Assembly: GCA_002353575.1 (NCBI GenBank)
Contig: DEJQ01000009.1
Span: 5,900 to 69,899 of the forward strand
Length of the DNA: 64,000 nt
Source: Prevotellaceae bacterium UBA2744
GTDB lineage: Bacteria; Bacteroidota; Bacteroidia; Bacteroidales; Bacteroidaceae
Direction of reading: 5' to 3'
The notes below the pieces were generated by a model. The model did no database searches, was not told the origin of the DNA, and worked only from the letters and a program-made list of their open reading frames with translations. Positions 62,860 to 64,000 of this stretch are shown piece by piece; the first letter of the stretch is position 1; the number at the start of each line of letters is the position of its first letter. The position numbers and the translations under genes are program-made.

Positions 62860-62867
62860 TACCTTTG
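62860..62867 (+). promoter_or_regulatory. -7 box of the small truncated gene
   Basis: TACCTTTG on the plus strand, 31 nt before the ATG at 62898. A -33 box is not clear. Confidence 0.5.
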
Positions 62868-62897
62868 CACCGAATATTCATCTCAATGCGCATTATT

Positions 62898-62990
62898 ATG
62901 GCAAGACCTATCAGAGAAACCCCCGTATTGAAGGACGAGGATGAGCATACCCGACTGATGTACTTCGACATGATGGAGATTGCCGACTGA
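62898..62990 (+). CDS. Very short ORF, probably a truncated small conserved protein
   Basis: 30 aa beginning MARPIRETPVLKDEDEHTRL and ending MMEIAD. It recalls small Bacteroidetes proteins that begin MARPI-x-x-TPVL and continue for 60 or more residues; here a TGA ends it early, so it may be a remnant. An ATG four codons upstream (62886) is also possible. Confidence 0.4.
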   Translation: MARPIRETPVLKDEDEHTRLMYFDMMEIAD

Positions 62991-63405
62991 TTTCACATAA
63001 CCAACACCCCCTACGCTATGCCCCACAGAGAGAGGTTAAATAATACCAACGGAGCGAAAAGAGTGACCGACCTACTTGGTCATTCAAATATTTTTGCTAC
63101 TTTCTCTCAGGTACTAACAGCCAATTCTACATTAAATACTGCGGGTATCCGCGAGATAATATATGGATTTTCTTGCAAACTTGCAAGGAGGTCTGATTGC
63201 TTTTTGCCCATACATTTGTGACCATCCACTGCTGATGATGATAATAATAACTATAATAAACTAAACGACAATAAATATGAGAAAAAAACTAAGGACAAGC
63301 ACGGAGGCTTCGGACTGCAAGTGCTGACGCTTGTGCTCATGTTGCCCATTGTTTCAGTTCATGCATTTTTTCATTTCTGACATAAGGAAATTCCAGAAAA
63401 GTTTG
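62991..63405. other. Gene-poor region with decayed coding fragments
   Basis: A plus-strand frame at about 63054-63180 reads RVTDLLGHSNIFATFSQVL, slightly like the end of a tyrosine recombinase. At about 63290-63380 another frame has a hydrophobic signal-like stretch (LQVLTLVLMLPIVSVHAFF). Neither has a proper start or full length; both look like relics. Confidence 0.3.
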
Positions 63406-63413
63406 TAACTTTG
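63406..63413 (+). promoter_or_regulatory. -7 box of the toxin-antitoxin operon
   Basis: TAACTTTG, 32 nt before the antitoxin ATG at 63445; it fits TAnnTTTG. No clear -33 element. Confidence 0.5.
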
Positions 63414-63444
63414 CACACGGTATAACAGTTTAAACATTTGGACG

Positions 63445-63720
63445 ATGACTACAACTTTAAAGATGATGTCAAACCCCATGGCACCATATATGGGGTTAAT
63501 GAAAGGGATGACTCGCGAACAGAAACTAACAGTGATGGCGTATCTTGTCGATACACTGCAGGATGAAGAACAGCATTTGACTGATGATGAAGATTTTGTA
63601 CGTCAGTTTCTGGCAACGCCCTACGACAATCCAATGACTGCCGACGAAGCCAAGCAGATGATACGTGAGAGTCACCATTTTGAAGAACGTAACCTAAAGC
63701 CACTGCACGATGGAGAATAA
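63445..63720 (+). CDS. Probable antitoxin of a VapBC-like pair
   Basis: 91 aa. Not a strong match to a named antitoxin family by eye, but position, size and acidic character fit (GLMKGMTREQKLTVMAYLVD, LQDEEQHLTDDEDFVRQFLA). It overlaps the downstream PIN gene by 11 nt, the usual antitoxin-first arrangement. The helix around residues 20-38 could be its DNA-binding or dimer part. Confidence 0.65.
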   Translation: MTTTLKMMSNPMAPYMGLMKGMTREQKLTVMAYLVDTLQDEEQHLTDDEDFVRQFLATPYDNPMTADEAKQMIRESHHFEERNLKPLHDGE

Positions 63721-64000
63721 GCAATATCTGCTGGACACAAACATCTTGATAGAGTTTGTTCATGGCAACCGCTCAGTCATCAACCGCATCCTACATGCAG
63801 GTTTCGACCGGTGCTGTATGTCTGTAGTGTCGCTGCAGGAACTTTACTATGGTGCTTACAAGGCAAAATATAGCAAACAGATATATTTTGACCAAGAGAT
63901 GGTGCGTATAAATATGTTGCGAAACCGTTTCATGGTGTTGCCTCTGCCTGAAGAGGCTGATGGATATGGGCAAATCAAAGCCAATCTTCAACAAAAAGGG
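63710..64000 (+). CDS. vapC: PIN-domain toxin, VapC-like (cut by window edge)
   Basis: At least 97 codons with no stop. Opens MENKQYLLDTNILIEFVHGN, the PIN-domain start with the first catalytic Asp (LLDTNILI), followed by CCMSVVSLQELYYGAYKAKY with the conserved Glu. The last acidic residues lie beyond the edge. VapC toxins are Mg-dependent RNases that cut tRNA or rRNA when free of antitoxin. Confidence 0.85.
   Translation, partial: MENKQYLLDTNILIEFVHGNRSVINRILHAGFDRCCMSVVSLQELYYGAYKAKYSKQIYFDQEMVRINMLRNRFMVLPLPEEADGYGQIKANLQQKG

Noticed and set aside
63260..63390. Short ORF MRKKLRTSTEASD and an overlapping signal-like frame
   Set aside because: Only 16 codons in the ATG frame; the hydrophobic frame has no start codon. 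Recorded as possible relics, not genes.

Overview
The window looks like a chromosomal segment of a gut or oral Bacteroidales bacterium, most likely Prevotellaceae (Prevotella/Segatella type). Evidence: SusC/SusD pairs, Bacteroidetes-type promoters (TTTG, 19-21 bp, TAnnTTTG), lipoproteins with Bacteroidetes-style N-termini, and several large secreted proteins ending in a short tail of the form KG-x-YI-x-NGKK. No database search was possible; all names rest on motifs, length and gene order.

Layout. (1) 1-12115, minus strand: an operon FAS1 lipoprotein - SusC - SusD - FAS1 lipoprotein - FAS1 lipoprotein (the last runs off the left edge), a surface-glycan or matrix uptake locus built around fasciclin domains. 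(2) 12539-15457, minus: a secreted GH43 arabinanase-like enzyme with a LamG-like domain. (3) 15591-30211, minus: the complete S10/spc/alpha ribosomal cluster from rplC to rplQ, including secY, map, infA and rpoA. (4) 30212-35918: an accessory island wedged between rplC and rpsJ, with a small acidic peptide gene, a cohesin-like protein, a GLUG-repeat/dockerin protein, an orphan 207-aa protein and a long, highly structured candidate RNA with its own promoter. (5) 35919-39521, minus: the str operon rpsL-rpsG-fusA-rpsJ, ending in a strong terminator, so the str and S10 operons that are contiguous in Bacteroides are separated here. (6) 39899-52997: a HAD phosphatase/M15 peptidase fusion, an outer-membrane barrel with an NhaC-type antiporter, a lipoprotein metallophosphatase, then an AraC-type regulator, a pseudogene fragment, a membrane protein, an amidohydrolase and a carboxylesterase on the plus strand, and a cytidylate-kinase-like protein. 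(7) 53283-64000: a secreted beta-sandwich protein with its small peptide, an AAA/DUF4143 ATPase next to tandem repeats, a 1336-aa GLUG/beta-helix protein with a third, stop-interrupted peptide gene, gene remnants, and a VapBC-like toxin-antitoxin pair cut by the right edge.

The most interesting signal is a recurring cassette. Three secreted proteins that share the KG-x-YI/VI-x-NGKK type C-terminal tail are each followed, 14-20 nt later on the same strand, by a tiny gene starting MK(K/R)-x-Y-x2-P-x3-VK (30693-30887, 53572-53742, 58535-58660, the last with an in-frame TAA). The second strongest is the 35286-35560 RNA candidate: nested inverted repeats closed by a helix of about 19 bp, with a competing 12-bp inverted repeat, lying in the leader of the orphan gene.
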